From Methanomicrobiales archaeon (GTDB taxonomy: Archaea > Halobacteriota > Methanomicrobia > Methanomicrobiales > Methanospirillaceae), in assembly GCA_026394715.1 (NCBI GenBank), contig JAPKXR010000180.1, positions 1 through 33,031 on the forward strand: DNA of 33,031 nucleotides, given 5' to 3'. Both the position numbers and the translations under genes were made by a program. This document shows, one piece after another, positions 23,195-31,905 of this stretch. Position 1 is the stretch's first letter. Every line of letters begins with the position of its first letter. Below the pieces are notes generated by a model, which was given only the letters and a program-made list of their open reading frames with translations, ran no database searches and was not told the DNA's origin.

Positions 23195-23261
23195 CATGGT
23201 CACCACCTGCTGGTGAGGCACTGGAAAAGTCCGGGCCCCTGCCGGAAAAAAAAGGACTTGC

Positions 23262-23708
23262 TCAGGGGGACATCAGGTGAACGAGCTGGAGCGTCCGACT
23301 TTTTTCACAGGGATACGGGGCGTTGCCGATTACTTCCACGACAACATATTTCTCACCCTCAAGGATCCCGTCCGGGTGGCACAGGGAGTAATTTGTACAG
23401 TCTTCCTTAGTGCAGGTGTACTCGTAGCGTATCCTGCTGTTTTTAATCACCATTTCTGCATTCAAAAGGGCAGCGATGGGCGACTCTACCACTTCAACCG
23501 CACAGGTGCCGTCCCGGTGGACCAGGCAGTCATGTTTCGCCGGCCGGACATTCACAATACGGTACCGCTTCCCTTCCTTCAAGTTATTGCAGGCCTTTTT
23601 AAGCGGGCAGGGCTTGCATTCATCGAGTGATCCTTCATAGACAAATTCGAGCCCAACCTTTGCAAGCCTGGTCCCGATCAGGGTAACTTTCGGTTTCGCT
23701 TCTGCCAT
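23262..23708 (-). CDS. UPF0179 family cysteine-rich protein
   Basis: 148 residues from ATG 23708. Two cysteine groups, CKPCPLKKACNNL near 32 and YTCTKEDCTNYSLC near 97, suggest a bound metal or Fe-S cluster; VTLIGTRLAKVGLEFVYEG at the start is typical of archaeal UPF0179. Function is unknown. GGAGTGA overlapping the G1P dehydrogenase stop serves as its ribosome site, so the two genes are coupled. Confidence 0.9.
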   Translation of the reverse strand: MAEAKPKVTLIGTRLAKVGLEFVYEGSLDECKPCPLKKACNNLKEGKRYRIVNVRPAKHDCLVHRDGTCAVEVVESPIAALLNAEMVIKNSRIRYEYTCTKEDCTNYSLCHPDGILEGEKYVVVEVIGNAPYPCEKSRTLQLVHLMSP

Positions 23709-23713
23709 CCCGT

Positions 23714-24793
23714 TCACTCCCGGTAGAGCATTCGTACGAGTTCCGACGCAGATTCCTCGTTTAGTCCCATATCAAGTATGGTGAAGCGCTCCGGGCGGAT
23801 AGTCTTTGCCATAAGGAGCGCGTCCACCGCAACCGAATCCGGAATATCAAGTTCGGCCGGGGTGACCGGGGCACCAACGCTTCGCAATGCCTCACGGATC
23901 GTCTTCCAGTCACCGCCATGCAGGTACATTGCGATGATTGTCCCGATACCGCATGCCTCGCCGTGGAGTGCTTTACCGGGCGCGAGGTGTTCAAGGGCAT
24001 GACCGAACTTATGTTCACTCCCGCTGCCAGGTCTCGATGAACCTGCAATGCTCATTGCGACGCCGGAAGAGACGAGCGCCCTTGTGACAAACCAGGCGGT
24101 CTCCTCGTTATGGGGTTTTAGCACGTGGGCATTTTTCATCAGCAGTTCTGCGGTCATTTTCGATAAGGCAACGGCATACTCTGATACCTTCTCTCCACGC
24201 AACCGGTGGGCGAGCTCCCAGTCGAGTATCGCGGTGTAGTTTGAGATAATATCGGCACACCCGGCCGCAAGAAGACGGTGGGGGGCCGCGGCAATGATCC
24301 CCGTATCGGCGACTATCGCGATCGGGGGCTGCGCCTCGAGCGACCCACGCCCCTCTGTGGTCGGTACGCTGGCCCTCGCTGACGCGATACCATCATGAGA
24401 GGCCGCAGTAGGGACGCTGATGAACTGGCGGTCAAGGTTATAGGCGGTGATCTTTGCCGTATCGATGACACGGCCACCACCTACCCCGATGAGAAAATCC
24501 ACATCTTTTGCAGCATTTTCTGCCAGCCTGATCACTTCGGGGTTGATTGTTTCGGCGGTGAAGGTGGTGATGTCGCACGTGTCTGCCATGATCGCCCTGA
24601 CCTGTTCCCCTGCAATATCCCGGGTATGGCCGCCGGAAACGATGAGGACGGAATGACCTATCCTGAGATCCTCACAGACGGCCGGGAGCTGGGTGAGCAC
24701 GTCGTGTCCGATTACGACGTCCCTTGGCAACTGCATCCACTTGGATTTTGCAAAAATTTTATTTTTCAGTACTTTTATACTTCCGGCACTCAT
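23714..24793 (-). CDS. egsA: sn-Glycerol-1-phosphate dehydrogenase
   Basis: 359 residues. NAD(P)-binding GVGGGRVIDTAK and zinc ligands in TAASHDGIAS, SEHKFGHALEH and LHGEACGIG identify G1P dehydrogenase, which reduces dihydroxyacetone phosphate to sn-glycerol-1-phosphate and so sets the stereochemistry of archaeal lipids. The geranylgeranyl reductase at 14588 acts at the last step of the same pathway. ATG 24793 is only 11 bases from the divergent DUF63 ATG, so its promoter must lie inside that gene; TAGTATTTGTAG (minus, 24822-24833) is a candidate. Confidence 0.95.
   Translation of the reverse strand: MSAGSIKVLKNKIFAKSKWMQLPRDVVIGHDVLTQLPAVCEDLRIGHSVLIVSGGHTRDIAGEQVRAIMADTCDITTFTAETINPEVIRLAENAAKDVDFLIGVGGGRVIDTAKITAYNLDRQFISVPTAASHDGIASARASVPTTEGRGSLEAQPPIAIVADTGIIAAAPHRLLAAGCADIISNYTAILDWELAHRLRGEKVSEYAVALSKMTAELLMKNAHVLKPHNEETAWFVTRALVSSGVAMSIAGSSRPGSGSEHKFGHALEHLAPGKALHGEACGIGTIIAMYLHGGDWKTIREALRSVGAPVTPAELDIPDSVAVDALLMAKTIRPERFTILDMGLNEESASELVRMLYRE
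24772..24780 (+). promoter_or_regulatory. TATA box CTTTTATAC of the DUF63 gene
   Basis: Centred about 29 bases before ATG 24805 and inside the 5' coding region of egsA. There is no Shine-Dalgarno site before the ATG, so the transcript is probably leaderless. Confidence 0.5.
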
Positions 24794-24804
24794 TCTTATC
24801 TGAG

Positions 24805-25650
24805 ATGATTAGGGAATTCATCTACAAATACTACATCGATCCGGTCAGGTTTGATCAGCCCTACAACCCGGTTGAAACCCTTACTTATGCAATATTCCTC
24901 ATCATCGGGGTGTACGCGGTATATCGCTGGCTACGGTATGCAAAGGTCCCTGTCGACGGGCGTTTCATCCTTGCTACACTTCCGTACGTGGTGTTTGGCG
25001 GGGTTATCCGGGTCGTGCAGGACGCACACCTGATCAGTTCGGACTGGCAGTTTCTCCTGACGACGCCGCTGATATTTTTTGTCATCTTCTTTGTTACCGC
25101 CGGCGTGCTCGTCATTACCACGACACTCGCTCGAAAGGGTGTCATAACGGATTATATCCCCTGGTATGCGGGAACGGGAGCGGCGGCAGCGCTCGTGGCA
25201 TTCTCCATTCTCGTATCGTTCGGGCTCTCGCGCGGGATACTTCACCCTGAAGTTGCCGTCATTATCCTCACGCTTGCCGCCGTTACAAGCCTGCTCGTGT
25301 ATGGCGTGCTGCGGTATCTTTTCAGGTGGGAATATGTCGCTGACCCGCTGTACAAGGTGCTTATTTTCGGCCAGCTGCTTGATGCGAGTGCCACCAGTTA
25401 TGGTATCGACCTCCATCCGCTGGCCTATATCGAACAACATGTCGTGGGGTCTAACCTGATAGAATGGACCGGTACCGCGTTTGTGATGTTTCCGCTCAAA
25501 CTTGTGGTAATTATCCCGGGGATCTGGGTCCTCGAGCGGTACCGCCACGAGGGGAGCAGCGACCTCTGGCACCTTATCGTCCTCGCGATGATTGTGGTCG
25601 GACTCGCGCCCGGGATCCGGGATATGGTCCGGATGATGTTCTATGTCTGA
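24805..25650 (+). CDS. DUF63 family polytopic membrane protein
   Basis: 281 residues. The N-terminus IREFIYKYYIDPVRFDQPYN and the strongly hydrophobic rest, with about seven or eight membrane helices, match DUF63, an archaeal integral membrane family of unknown function. PYVVFGGVIRVVQDAH and QLLDASATSYGIDLHP, with conserved charged residues, are the family landmarks. It is first in a plus-strand cluster and overlaps the SpoIIM-like gene by 8 bases. Confidence 0.88.
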   Translation: MIREFIYKYYIDPVRFDQPYNPVETLTYAIFLIIGVYAVYRWLRYAKVPVDGRFILATLPYVVFGGVIRVVQDAHLISSDWQFLLTTPLIFFVIFFVTAGVLVITTTLARKGVITDYIPWYAGTGAAAALVAFSILVSFGLSRGILHPEVAVIILTLAAVTSLLVYGVLRYLFRWEYVADPLYKVLIFGQLLDASATSYGIDLHPLAYIEQHVVGSNLIEWTGTAFVMFPLKLVVIIPGIWVLERYRHEGSSDLWHLIVLAMIVVGLAPGIRDMVRMMFYV

Positions 25651-26209
25651 ATGGAAACTCAGTCAGGTCCTCCTGATCGCCTTAGTGATTTTTTTAGTTT
25701 CGCTGGCGGTGGGAGTTTTGATAACGGTGATAGAGCCTTCAATCGGCCAAAATTTACTTGTCCTGTTCAAAGATGCGGTTGTTGATGATATCACGGGATA
25801 CCCTGCACCACTCCTTTTTGTTATGTTGTTCCTGAATAATTTCCAGGCATGCCTCCTGCTCTTTCTCGGGGGCGCTACGTTCGGGGTGGTCACCCTGTTT
25901 ATCCTCTTAACGAATGGCCTGATCATCGGTTCGATTGTTGAGCTGGTGCGGGAACAACAGGGCACGGTCTTTGTGATAGCCGCTGTCCTGCCCCATGGTA
26001 TTTTTGAGATCCCGTCGTTCCTCCTGTCAGGTGCACTCGGCCTCCTCCTCGCGAAATCGCTCTATGATGAATGGAACGGGGCCGGTGATGCGGCGGTGGA
26101 GGCTGCGCACCATGGCCTGAGGTTCATTAGGTATGTTATTCCTCTTGTGCTTCTCGCGGCGTTTGTAGAGGCATTTATTACGCCTGAAATCATACGAATG
26201 GTGACGTAA
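25643..26209 (+). CDS. SpoIIM-like (DUF95) membrane protein
   Basis: 188 residues with about five hydrophobic helices. [15 protein letters not shown] and [19 protein letters not shown] are the hallmarks of the stage II sporulation protein M family; the HGIFEIP loop is highly conserved. Archaea do not sporulate, so the role here is unknown; envelope or transport functions are suspected. Overlap with the DUF63 gene and a 10-base gap to proS suggest one transcript. Confidence 0.88.
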   Translation: MSEWKLSQVLLIALVIFLVSLAVGVLITVIEPSIGQNLLVLFKDAVVDDITGYPAPLLFVMLFLNNFQACLLLFLGGATFGVVTLFILLTNGLIIGSIVELVREQQGTVFVIAAVLPHGIFEIPSFLLSGALGLLLAKSLYDEWNGAGDAAVEAAHHGLRFIRYVIPLVLLAAFVEAFITPEIIRMVT

Positions 26210-26219
26210 GGAGTGGGAT

Positions 26220-27653
26220 ATGGAAGAAGAACGCGGCGCATTACCGCCCAAACTGGACTTTTCTGCATGGTACAATGATCTTCTGTGGCAGTCGGAGATC
26301 ATGGATGTCCGCTACCCGGTCAAGGGGCTTTATGTCTGGTACCCCCACGGGTTCGCGATCAGGAAACATGTGTACGCCTGGCTCCGCGAGCTCATGGACC
26401 GTGAGCACCAGGAAACCCTGTTCCCCCTCCTGATCCCGGAACATGAGTTCATGAAGGAGGCAGAGCACATCAAGGGGTTTGAGGATGAGGTATACTGGGT
26501 CACTCACGGGGGAAAAGACCCGCTTGATGTACCGCTCGCGCTCCGCCCCACGAGTGAGACGGCTATCTATCCGATGTATGCCCTCTGGGTCCGTTCACAT
26601 GCGGACCTGCCGATCCTGCTGTACCAGGTCGTGAATACCTTCCGGTACGAGACGAAGCACACACGCCCGCTGATCAGGCTTCGGGAGATCACCTCGTTTA
26701 AGGAGGCTCACACGGTCCACGCCACCTGGGAACAGGCGGAGGCCCAGGTTGAGAAGGCCATTGCCCTCTACCTGGAGTTCTATGCAAAGCTCTGCATTCC
26801 TGTTGTCGTCTCAAAGAGACCCGAATGGGACAAGTTCCCGGGTGCTGATTACACGATGGCAGTTGATACGATTATGCCCGACGGGAAGACGCTCCAGATT
26901 GGAACGGTGCACCATCTCGGGGACCATTTCTCCAAGACGTTCTCGATTACCTTCGAGGACCCGGAAGGGGTGCAACGGTATGCGTACCAGACTTGTTACG
27001 GGATCTCTGAACGGTCGATTGCCGCCCTGATCAGCCTTCACGGTGATGACAAGGGACTGGTGCTCCCGCCAGGCATGGCCCCGGTGCAGGTTGTCATTGT
27101 CCCGATCACCATCGGTAAACGGAAAGATGATGTGTCCGCGGCTGCGTTGTTGGTGGAATCCACACTTAAATCTGCGGGAATCCGTGTGAAAACCGATAAC
27201 CGTGACCTGAGGCCGGGTGCGAAGTATTACTACTGGGAGATGCGGGGTGTCCCCGTCAGGCTTGAAGTCGGGCCAAGAGATATCGATGCAGGCCAGGTGA
27301 CCGTGGTAACAAGGACCGGAGAACGGTCTGTTATCCAGATCAGTGACCTTGTAAACGGCGTTTGTAGTGTGTTAGCTGGGGTCCACGAACGGTTGCGTGA
27401 GAGTGCGGAGTCCCAGATGCGATCGCGTCTTATCGTTTCGGTATCGGTCGAAGAGGCAGTGAACGCTCTTGCCCAGGGTGTGGCAGTCGTCAACTGGTGC
27501 GGGGAACGCATGTGCGCTGATGTGATGGAGGAACGCCTCGGTGCAAGTGTACTTGGTACCGGAGCCCGGTCCCCATACCTGAATGAAACGAAAGGTAACT
27601 GCATTATCTGCGGGAAGCCAGGGAAAACGACGCTTATTGGCAGGGCGTATTAA
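26220..27653 (+). CDS. proS: Prolyl-tRNA synthetase, archaeal/eukaryotic type
   Basis: 477 residues, the usual archaeal length. Class II motifs: motif 2 [20 protein letters not shown] near 140, motif 1 region [16 protein letters not shown], and [12 protein letters not shown]. The HGII-type anticodon-binding domain follows, and the C-terminal zinc-like domain has WCGERMC and CIICGK and ends in Tyr (IGRAY), as is typical of archaeal ProRS. It charges tRNA-Pro, including the GGG species at 9761. Start is ATG 26220 with AAGGAGTG 4 bases before it. Confidence 0.96.
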   Translation: MEEERGALPPKLDFSAWYNDLLWQSEIMDVRYPVKGLYVWYPHGFAIRKHVYAWLRELMDREHQETLFPLLIPEHEFMKEAEHIKGFEDEVYWVTHGGKDPLDVPLALRPTSETAIYPMYALWVRSHADLPILLYQVVNTFRYETKHTRPLIRLREITSFKEAHTVHATWEQAEAQVEKAIALYLEFYAKLCIPVVVSKRPEWDKFPGADYTMAVDTIMPDGKTLQIGTVHHLGDHFSKTFSITFEDPEGVQRYAYQTCYGISERSIAALISLHGDDKGLVLPPGMAPVQVVIVPITIGKRKDDVSAAALLVESTLKSAGIRVKTDNRDLRPGAKYYYWEMRGVPVRLEVGPRDIDAGQVTVVTRTGERSVIQISDLVNGVCSVLAGVHERLRESAESQMRSRLIVSVSVEEAVNALAQGVAVVNWCGERMCADVMEERLGASVLGTGARSPYLNETKGNCIICGKPGKTTLIGRAY

Positions 27654-27844
27654 GCGTTTCTCCCACCACCTTTTTTCCTGTACCTGAAAATGACCCTGGT
27701 GATGAAGGCCCGGATGCAAATGGTCTTCGCCGGATTCCGGCGGCTGTTACTGACTCATGCTACCAATACCGCGCCGCGTTTTGGCAGAGAACTGTTAAAA
27801 AAGTAAAGACCAAACGGTCAGGATTGCAACATAGTCCCCCGGGG

Positions 27845-28306
27845 TCAATGGTCCCGGGAACAGATATAACTGATTTCAAACTCCGGGCTTGTCAGGTCAC
27901 CGGAGAGCACTTTTCCCCCCCCCCGGAAGAAGAACTTTCCACATCGGGAACACTTTTTAGGCCTTACCCGGTCACTCAGGTTCATCGGGAGGCCGAACTC
28001 AAATTTCGTCCGGGGGAACTCGCCGGCAACCGGGTTCAGGCAGCATTCGTCAAGTCCGGCAATCAGTTGCATTACCTGCAGTGGGCTTGCACCCAGTTCA
28101 TCGAATTTTTTGAAGAGGAAGTAGTTGAACACCAGCCATGAGAAATCGCTCCGCTCGATCATCTCATCCATATCTCCGGCCTGGTCCACGAAGTCCTCAA
28201 GGGTACACCCGCAGAGGGGGCACCGGCCCCTGACCAGTTCATCGAGGAATACTTCCTCCTGGCATCCCGGGCATGTTGTGTGAGGAGCGAGCATACGTGA
28301 AGTCAT
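27845..28306 (-). CDS. Zinc-ribbon protein, function unknown
   Basis: 153 residues. An N-terminal ribbon has CPGC (13-16) and CPLCGC (about 30-35); a C-terminal ribbon has CSRCGK and a last Cys in ISYICSRDH. The middle is helical (DEMIERSDFSWLVFNYFLFKKFDEL). The composition suggests a nucleic-acid or protein-binding adapter; no family was recognised with certainty. It is convergent with proS and stands alone. ATG 28306 or 28294 may start it; no clear ribosome site. A TTTAAG sequence on the minus strand near 28380 may be its promoter. Confidence 0.72.
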   Translation of the reverse strand: MTSRMLAPHTTCPGCQEEVFLDELVRGRCPLCGCTLEDFVDQAGDMDEMIERSDFSWLVFNYFLFKKFDELGASPLQVMQLIAGLDECCLNPVAGEFPRTKFEFGLPMNLSDRVRPKKCSRCGKFFFRGGGKVLSGDLTSPEFEISYICSRDH

Positions 28307-28596
28307 GGTGGTTCATTCCAAAAGATCGAGAGGCATTGGATACCTCTCTGCCTGCCACTTGTATTGGTTTCCGGCATACTTAAACCTATACGAAGTGGCC
28401 ATCTTTTCAGCTGGAATGGTTAAATTCGTCTTAAATAGCGGCGGGTGGGACGGTTGAGCTGTATGTCCTGCCAGTACTCTGTTCAGGGGGGGGTGACACA
28501 TTTTGGGATGGTGAACGGCCCGGCACCGGAGCGCATCCATTCGCACGAAGGCACCCCCATGGTGATGAGTGTCAGAGCAGGGATCATGACCTGATA

Positions 28597-28605
28597 CCTT
28601 ATATC
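28597..28605 (+). promoter_or_regulatory. Candidate TATA box for thiD
   Basis: CCTTATATC predicts transcription starting near 28630, leaving a 90-base leader to ATG 28721 or 27 bases to the in-frame ATG 28655. Confidence 0.4.
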
Positions 28606-28709
28606 TGATGAATGATGCAACCCGTTGGTATGGATGTCCGACTGAGCAGGCATTATGGCATGGTTCCGGATCCCGGATGTAATGAAAAGGTTCATCCTTC
28701 AATCCGCCT

Positions 28710-28715
28710 CAATTG
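28710..28715. promoter_or_regulatory. CAATTG core shared with the thiC start region
   Basis: CCTCAATTGTTGTT directly precedes ATG 28721, and CCACAATTGTGATGGT precedes the thiC ATG. Nine of the first ten bases agree. Common regulation is inferred, not shown. Confidence 0.3.
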
Positions 28716-28720
28716 TTGTT

Positions 28721-29521
28721 ATGGAGATACCACCGGTACCATGTGCCTGCACGATTGCCGGGTCTGACCCATCAGGCGGGGCAGGTATCCAGTCAGATAT
28801 CAGGACCTTTGGTGCACTGGGGGTGTTAGGGCTGTCAGTTATCACCGCTGTGACTTCCCAGAATGCAAAGATCGTTCGGGGTACCTGGAATGTACCTGAA
28901 GATGCCATCCGGTTGCAACTGGTGACACTTCTTGAAGATTTTGATGTGATGGCGTTTAAGACCGGGATGCTTCCCGACCGCGGGGCTGTTGCCGCTGCAG
29001 TATGGTGTGTCCCGAAGGGTATACCCCTTGTCGTGGACCCTGTCATGGTCGCATCAAGCGGACGTCCCCTCATGGACCCGGAGGCCGTAAGCATGCTGAT
29101 CGATAAACTCATTCCAGTGGCGACCCTTGTTACCCCAAACCTGGCTGAAGCAGAAGTGCTTTCAGGCAGAGGGCCGATCAGAACGGTTGACGAAATGCGT
29201 GCCGCTGGCCGGTGTATTATGAGGGAAGGCCCCTCCTATGTGCTGGTGAAAGGGGGGCACCTCCCAAAAGCCGGGGGTGTTGTACCGGACCTGCTGATCG
29301 GCGATGAGGGTGAATGGGTCTTCTCCGGTGAACGCATGCCATTCGAAACGCATGGTTCCGGCTGCTGCCTTTCTGCAGCGATTGCCGGGCACCTTGCCCT
29401 TGGGAAGGATATCCCTGCCGCATGTGCTGCAGCGAAAGTGTTTGTCGGGCATGCCATCGGTACATCGGTCACGACGAAAAGTGGGTGTCGTATGGTAAAT
29501 CCCGGGTACGGTAGGGTATGA
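28721..29521 (+). CDS. thiD: HMP / HMP-phosphate kinase ThiD
   Basis: 266 residues. Ribokinase-fold motifs: CTIAGSDPSGGAGIQSDI (11-28), ITAVTSQNA, FKTGMLPD, VVDPVMVASSG, TPNLAEAEVLSG, VLVKGGHL and the catalytic-anion-hole HGSGCCLSAAIA. It phosphorylates the pyrimidine made by ThiC to HMP-PP for thiamine phosphate. Unlike many archaeal ThiD proteins it has no ThiN domain fused, so thiamine phosphate synthase must be elsewhere. The Gly-Ser-Gly-Cys-Cys loop has Cys where many members have Thr. ATG 28721 fits the family start; ATG 28655 and 28682 are in frame but weaker. Confidence 0.93.
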   Translation: MEIPPVPCACTIAGSDPSGGAGIQSDIRTFGALGVLGLSVITAVTSQNAKIVRGTWNVPEDAIRLQLVTLLEDFDVMAFKTGMLPDRGAVAAAVWCVPKGIPLVVDPVMVASSGRPLMDPEAVSMLIDKLIPVATLVTPNLAEAEVLSGRGPIRTVDEMRAAGRCIMREGPSYVLVKGGHLPKAGGVVPDLLIGDEGEWVFSGERMPFETHGSGCCLSAAIAGHLALGKDIPAACAAAKVFVGHAIGTSVTTKSGCRMVNPGYGRV

Positions 29522-29529
29522 AAAAAGGT

Positions 29530-29572
29530 CTGCTACCTGATTTATATCATGGGGTGGTACATGTTGTAGCAG
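29530..29572. repeat. Inverted repeat CTGCTAC / GTAGCAG around the kinase promoter
   Basis: Perfect 7-bp arms at 29530-29536 and 29566-29572 flank the TATA box TTTATATC (29541-29548), and the right arm covers the predicted transcription start. Such an arrangement suits a dimeric regulator, or a terminator of thiD. Function is inferred. Confidence 0.45.
29541..29548 (+). promoter_or_regulatory. TATA box TTTATATC of the PAS kinase
   Basis: Consensus-like, 63 bases before ATG 29607. Predicted start near 29571, with a leader of about 36 bases that contains the ribosome site AGGGGGAA next to the ATG. Confidence 0.55.
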
Positions 29573-29606
29573 GCGCAGTGTACCGGGATCGATTCAGTAG
29601 GGGGAA

Positions 29607-30641
29607 ATGATGGGACCAGATTATAACCAGTTATACCGGGAAGTTTTTGAACGGGCCCCGGATGCAATGGCGATTTTGGATACTGCGGGGGTCATTATCC
29701 TCCTGAACCGGAAGGCGCTTGATATAACCGGTTATCAGGAAGAAGTCGAACTTCGTGGTAAGAATATTACCCAGGTCCTTGTTGGGACTGACCACCCGCG
29801 GTTCAGGGAATACCTCAGCCAGGCCTTCTCTTCCGGCAGGGTGGGAGTGCAGGAATTTGGTCTCCAAAGAAAGAAAGGCCCTGTTATTGCCGGTGAATTT
29901 TTGCTTTCTTCCGGGGCCGGGGGTACCGGGAGTTCCGGGACGGTGATTGTAACAATCCGTGACCTTTCTGCCCGTTTACTTGGGGAAAAAGCGTTAATCG
30001 CGGCAGTCAGGATGCTAAACCAGTTTAACAGTATCAACCGCCATGATATCATGAACCAGTTGACGATCCTTCTTGGTTACCTTGAACTTTCACATGACCT
30101 GGTTACGGATGCCACATTAAAAGAGTTCATTGCAAAAGAAGAGGGTGCTGCCGAATCGATCAGGCGTCAGGTCGCCTTTACCAAGGACTACCAGGATGTT
30201 GGCATCAATGTACCGGTGTGGGTTGATCTGCCGGTAGTGATCAGGGAGACCGCATCGGTTATCGACCATCCGGGGATGAAGGTGGAAGTCGGCATAAGTC
30301 CCGGGGTTACGGTCTTTGCAGACCCGCTGATCCGGAAAATTATTTCAAATATTATTGAGAACACCGTCCTGCATGGAAAGACGGCTACATCCATTACCAT
30401 TACCTCCAGGGAACAAGATGGCGGACTTGTGATCACCTTTTGTGATAATGGTTGCGGCGTACCTGCCGGGGAAAAGGAACGAATTTTCGCCCGGGGCACA
30501 GGGAGTAAACGGGGATATGGACTGTACCTCGCCAGAGAAATTCTTGCCCTTACCGGGATGACGATTTATGAGACAGGGGAAGCGGGCAAAGGGGCACAGT
30601 TCGAGGTTACGGTGCCAAAGGGCGGGTACAGGGTTTCGTAA
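29607..30641 (+). CDS. Cytoplasmic PAS-domain sensor histidine kinase
   Basis: 344 residues, no membrane helix. PAS domain at about 8-118 (FERAPDAMAILDTAGVIILLNRKALDITGY). The phosphoacceptor box is SINRHDIMNQL with His 146. The ATPase domain has N-box IISNIIENTVLHG (Asn 252), G1 DNGCGVP (280) and G2 GYGLYLARE (303). The RHDIMNQL box is the type common in methanogen kinases. No response regulator is adjacent, so it is an orphan; its signal is unknown but a soluble PAS suggests redox, gas or small-molecule sensing. Start ATG 29607 or 29610. Confidence 0.92.
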   Translation: MMGPDYNQLYREVFERAPDAMAILDTAGVIILLNRKALDITGYQEEVELRGKNITQVLVGTDHPRFREYLSQAFSSGRVGVQEFGLQRKKGPVIAGEFLLSSGAGGTGSSGTVIVTIRDLSARLLGEKALIAAVRMLNQFNSINRHDIMNQLTILLGYLELSHDLVTDATLKEFIAKEEGAAESIRRQVAFTKDYQDVGINVPVWVDLPVVIRETASVIDHPGMKVEVGISPGVTVFADPLIRKIISNIIENTVLHGKTATSITITSREQDGGLVITFCDNGCGVPAGEKERIFARGTGSKRGYGLYLAREILALTGMTIYETGEAGKGAQFEVTVPKGGYRVS

Positions 30642-30746
30642 TTGAAAAAACAGGAGTCCTGATTTTATACATGAAATTCGGGTCTCACTTTTTACTGGCA
30701 GATCGTATTTGGAATGGTCTGCTATCCCGTCATTTTTTTCATCTAC

Positions 30747-30849
30747 CCTTCGCCCCTCTCCTCTCAATACATCCAACCGCCAACCGTGAACAGCACGGGG
30801 GAAGCAAAATCCGGGATCGCCAGGCTGACGGCGAACGAGTGTGGTCGCA
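30747..30849 (+). repeat. Dispersed repeat, copy 1
   Basis: Begins CCTTCGCCCCT and ends GTGGTCGCA, with core GGGATCGCCAGGCTGACGGC identical in copy 2. The copies are about 228 bases apart, direct orientation, and differ by scattered substitutions and one or more small gaps. Short repeat ORFs read in both look spurious. Confidence 0.75.
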
Positions 30850-30974
30850 CGAATACATTGTATCAACTGTTCGCAATCACGGCTCACCGGGGCAATCGGG
30901 ATCGCAAGGGCCTAACCCTAATTTCTCCAAGTAATCCCCAGGCACCCCTTCACTCCCTCGTCCCGGTCCTCCAA

Positions 30975-31069
30975 CCTTCGCCCCTACCCATACAAAAAGC
31001 CGCTAATCGCGAACAGCATGGGAGCCAGACCCGGGATCGCCAGGCTGACGGCGAACAAGTGTGATCGCA
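30975..31069 (+). repeat. Dispersed repeat, copy 2
   Basis: Same boundaries as copy 1 (CCTTCGCCCCT to GTGATCGCA). The central 25 bases are unchanged while the flanks have diverged, so the core may be under constraint or recently copied. A 5-bp stem TCGCC/GGCGA lies inside the core. Confidence 0.75.
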
Positions 31070-31766
31070 AAGGTTGATCAGAGTCGAATATAGCAAGCGC
31101 TGCTCACAATGGTAAGTAAAAAGGACAATTAGACCTAAATGTCCTGTATCAAAAAATTTCCGGAGGTACAAGTTCCGCAGTAGGAACGAAAAAATATGCT
31201 GTGCTTGTATCGGGGTTTCAAATGTTCAAATTGAAAGGTTGGAATTTTGTGGGATGGATCTTGAAATCATTCGAACTTCCGGCCATGAGCCTATAACTGT
31301 CAACCAGGGTATCCAAAGATGTGGCGTCTTTTGGTTGCTGCCGGAATCAAATGGAGATCAACAACCAAAAAAAAGGGGGTCCATAGTTATCCCACAACAT
31401 CAAAGGTCTTCGAGAACGAGGACCACCGTTATGTCCTCACCGATGTTGAATGGCCATTCGCCATGAGGTCCTTACCGATTGAATTTACATACCCGAGCTC
31501 GGTAGTCGTACCAATCCCAATCAGACTCCTCGCACCAAAGCTGAAGGACCCGGTACCAGACCCCTGAGCCAATTGCCACAAAGCTAAACGCATCCGGAAA
31601 ATCCAGGTCCATCTAGTCATCCAACAATACCTGCAGGCACCCTGGCTTACCTACGTTACCCCAAAATCATTAAATTCCTCTATTATGCGCCCGAATTATC
31701 GAAACGATACACGCAGGAGGGTATACACACCCCACCCCAACTTGTAAAATCCATTCTCGTTCGTTT

Positions 31767-31827
31767 AAATCGCCCGCATTTGGCTCCGATTGGGCTAGAT
31801 GCTGAATACGGCTAAACTGGGCGATTT
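31767..31827. repeat. Inverted repeat AAATCGCCC / GGGCGATTT
   Basis: Perfect 9-bp arms at 31767-31775 and 31819-31827 separated by 43 bases. It could be the ends of a miniature element or a structured RNA. No open frame spans it. Confidence 0.55.
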
Positions 31828-31885
31828 TAGTAAGATTAAGGGGAAAATTGGGGTTTTATTGGGTTTTATCCCTTTTATGATCTTC

Positions 31886-31905
31886 GTGAAAACGACTATT
31901 TTCAC
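31886..31905. repeat. Hairpin GTGAAAA-cgacta-TTTTCAC
   Basis: A perfect 7-bp stem with a 6-base loop, embedded in a stretch where TTTTATGA occurs on both sides (31874 and 31920) and a T7 run follows at 31929. It resembles an intergenic repeat unit; transcription terminator is an alternative. Confidence 0.55.

Larger units (their letters stand above)
28307..28720. other. 414-base divergent spacer between the zinc-ribbon gene and thiD
   Basis: Holds a plus-strand TATA-like CCTTATATC at 28597-28605, which would start transcription near 28630 for thiD, and the CAATTG block before thiD. No ORF or RNA gene is convincing; box-like GTGATGA and CTGA motifs here are too widely spaced for a C/D RNA. 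Confidence 0.4.

Noticed and set aside
28558-28670. C/D-box guide RNA (GTGATGA, CTGA, CTGATGA, CTGA in order)
   Set aside because: Spacings of about 22 and 30 bases between boxes are far longer than archaeal guides, and there is no terminal stem.
28307-28702. Minus-strand 129-codon frame upstream of the zinc-ribbon gene
   Set aside because: Rich in His/Pro/Cys without pattern, antisense to the thiD promoter region, no family features.
30671-31064. Short frames reading through the duplicated repeat
   Set aside because: Similar peptides in each copy simply reflect the DNA repeat; several frames on both strands are equally open.
31741-31840. CRISPR-like repeat near the AAATCGCCC dyad
   Set aside because: Only one inverted pair; no regularly spaced direct repeats and no cas genes in the window.
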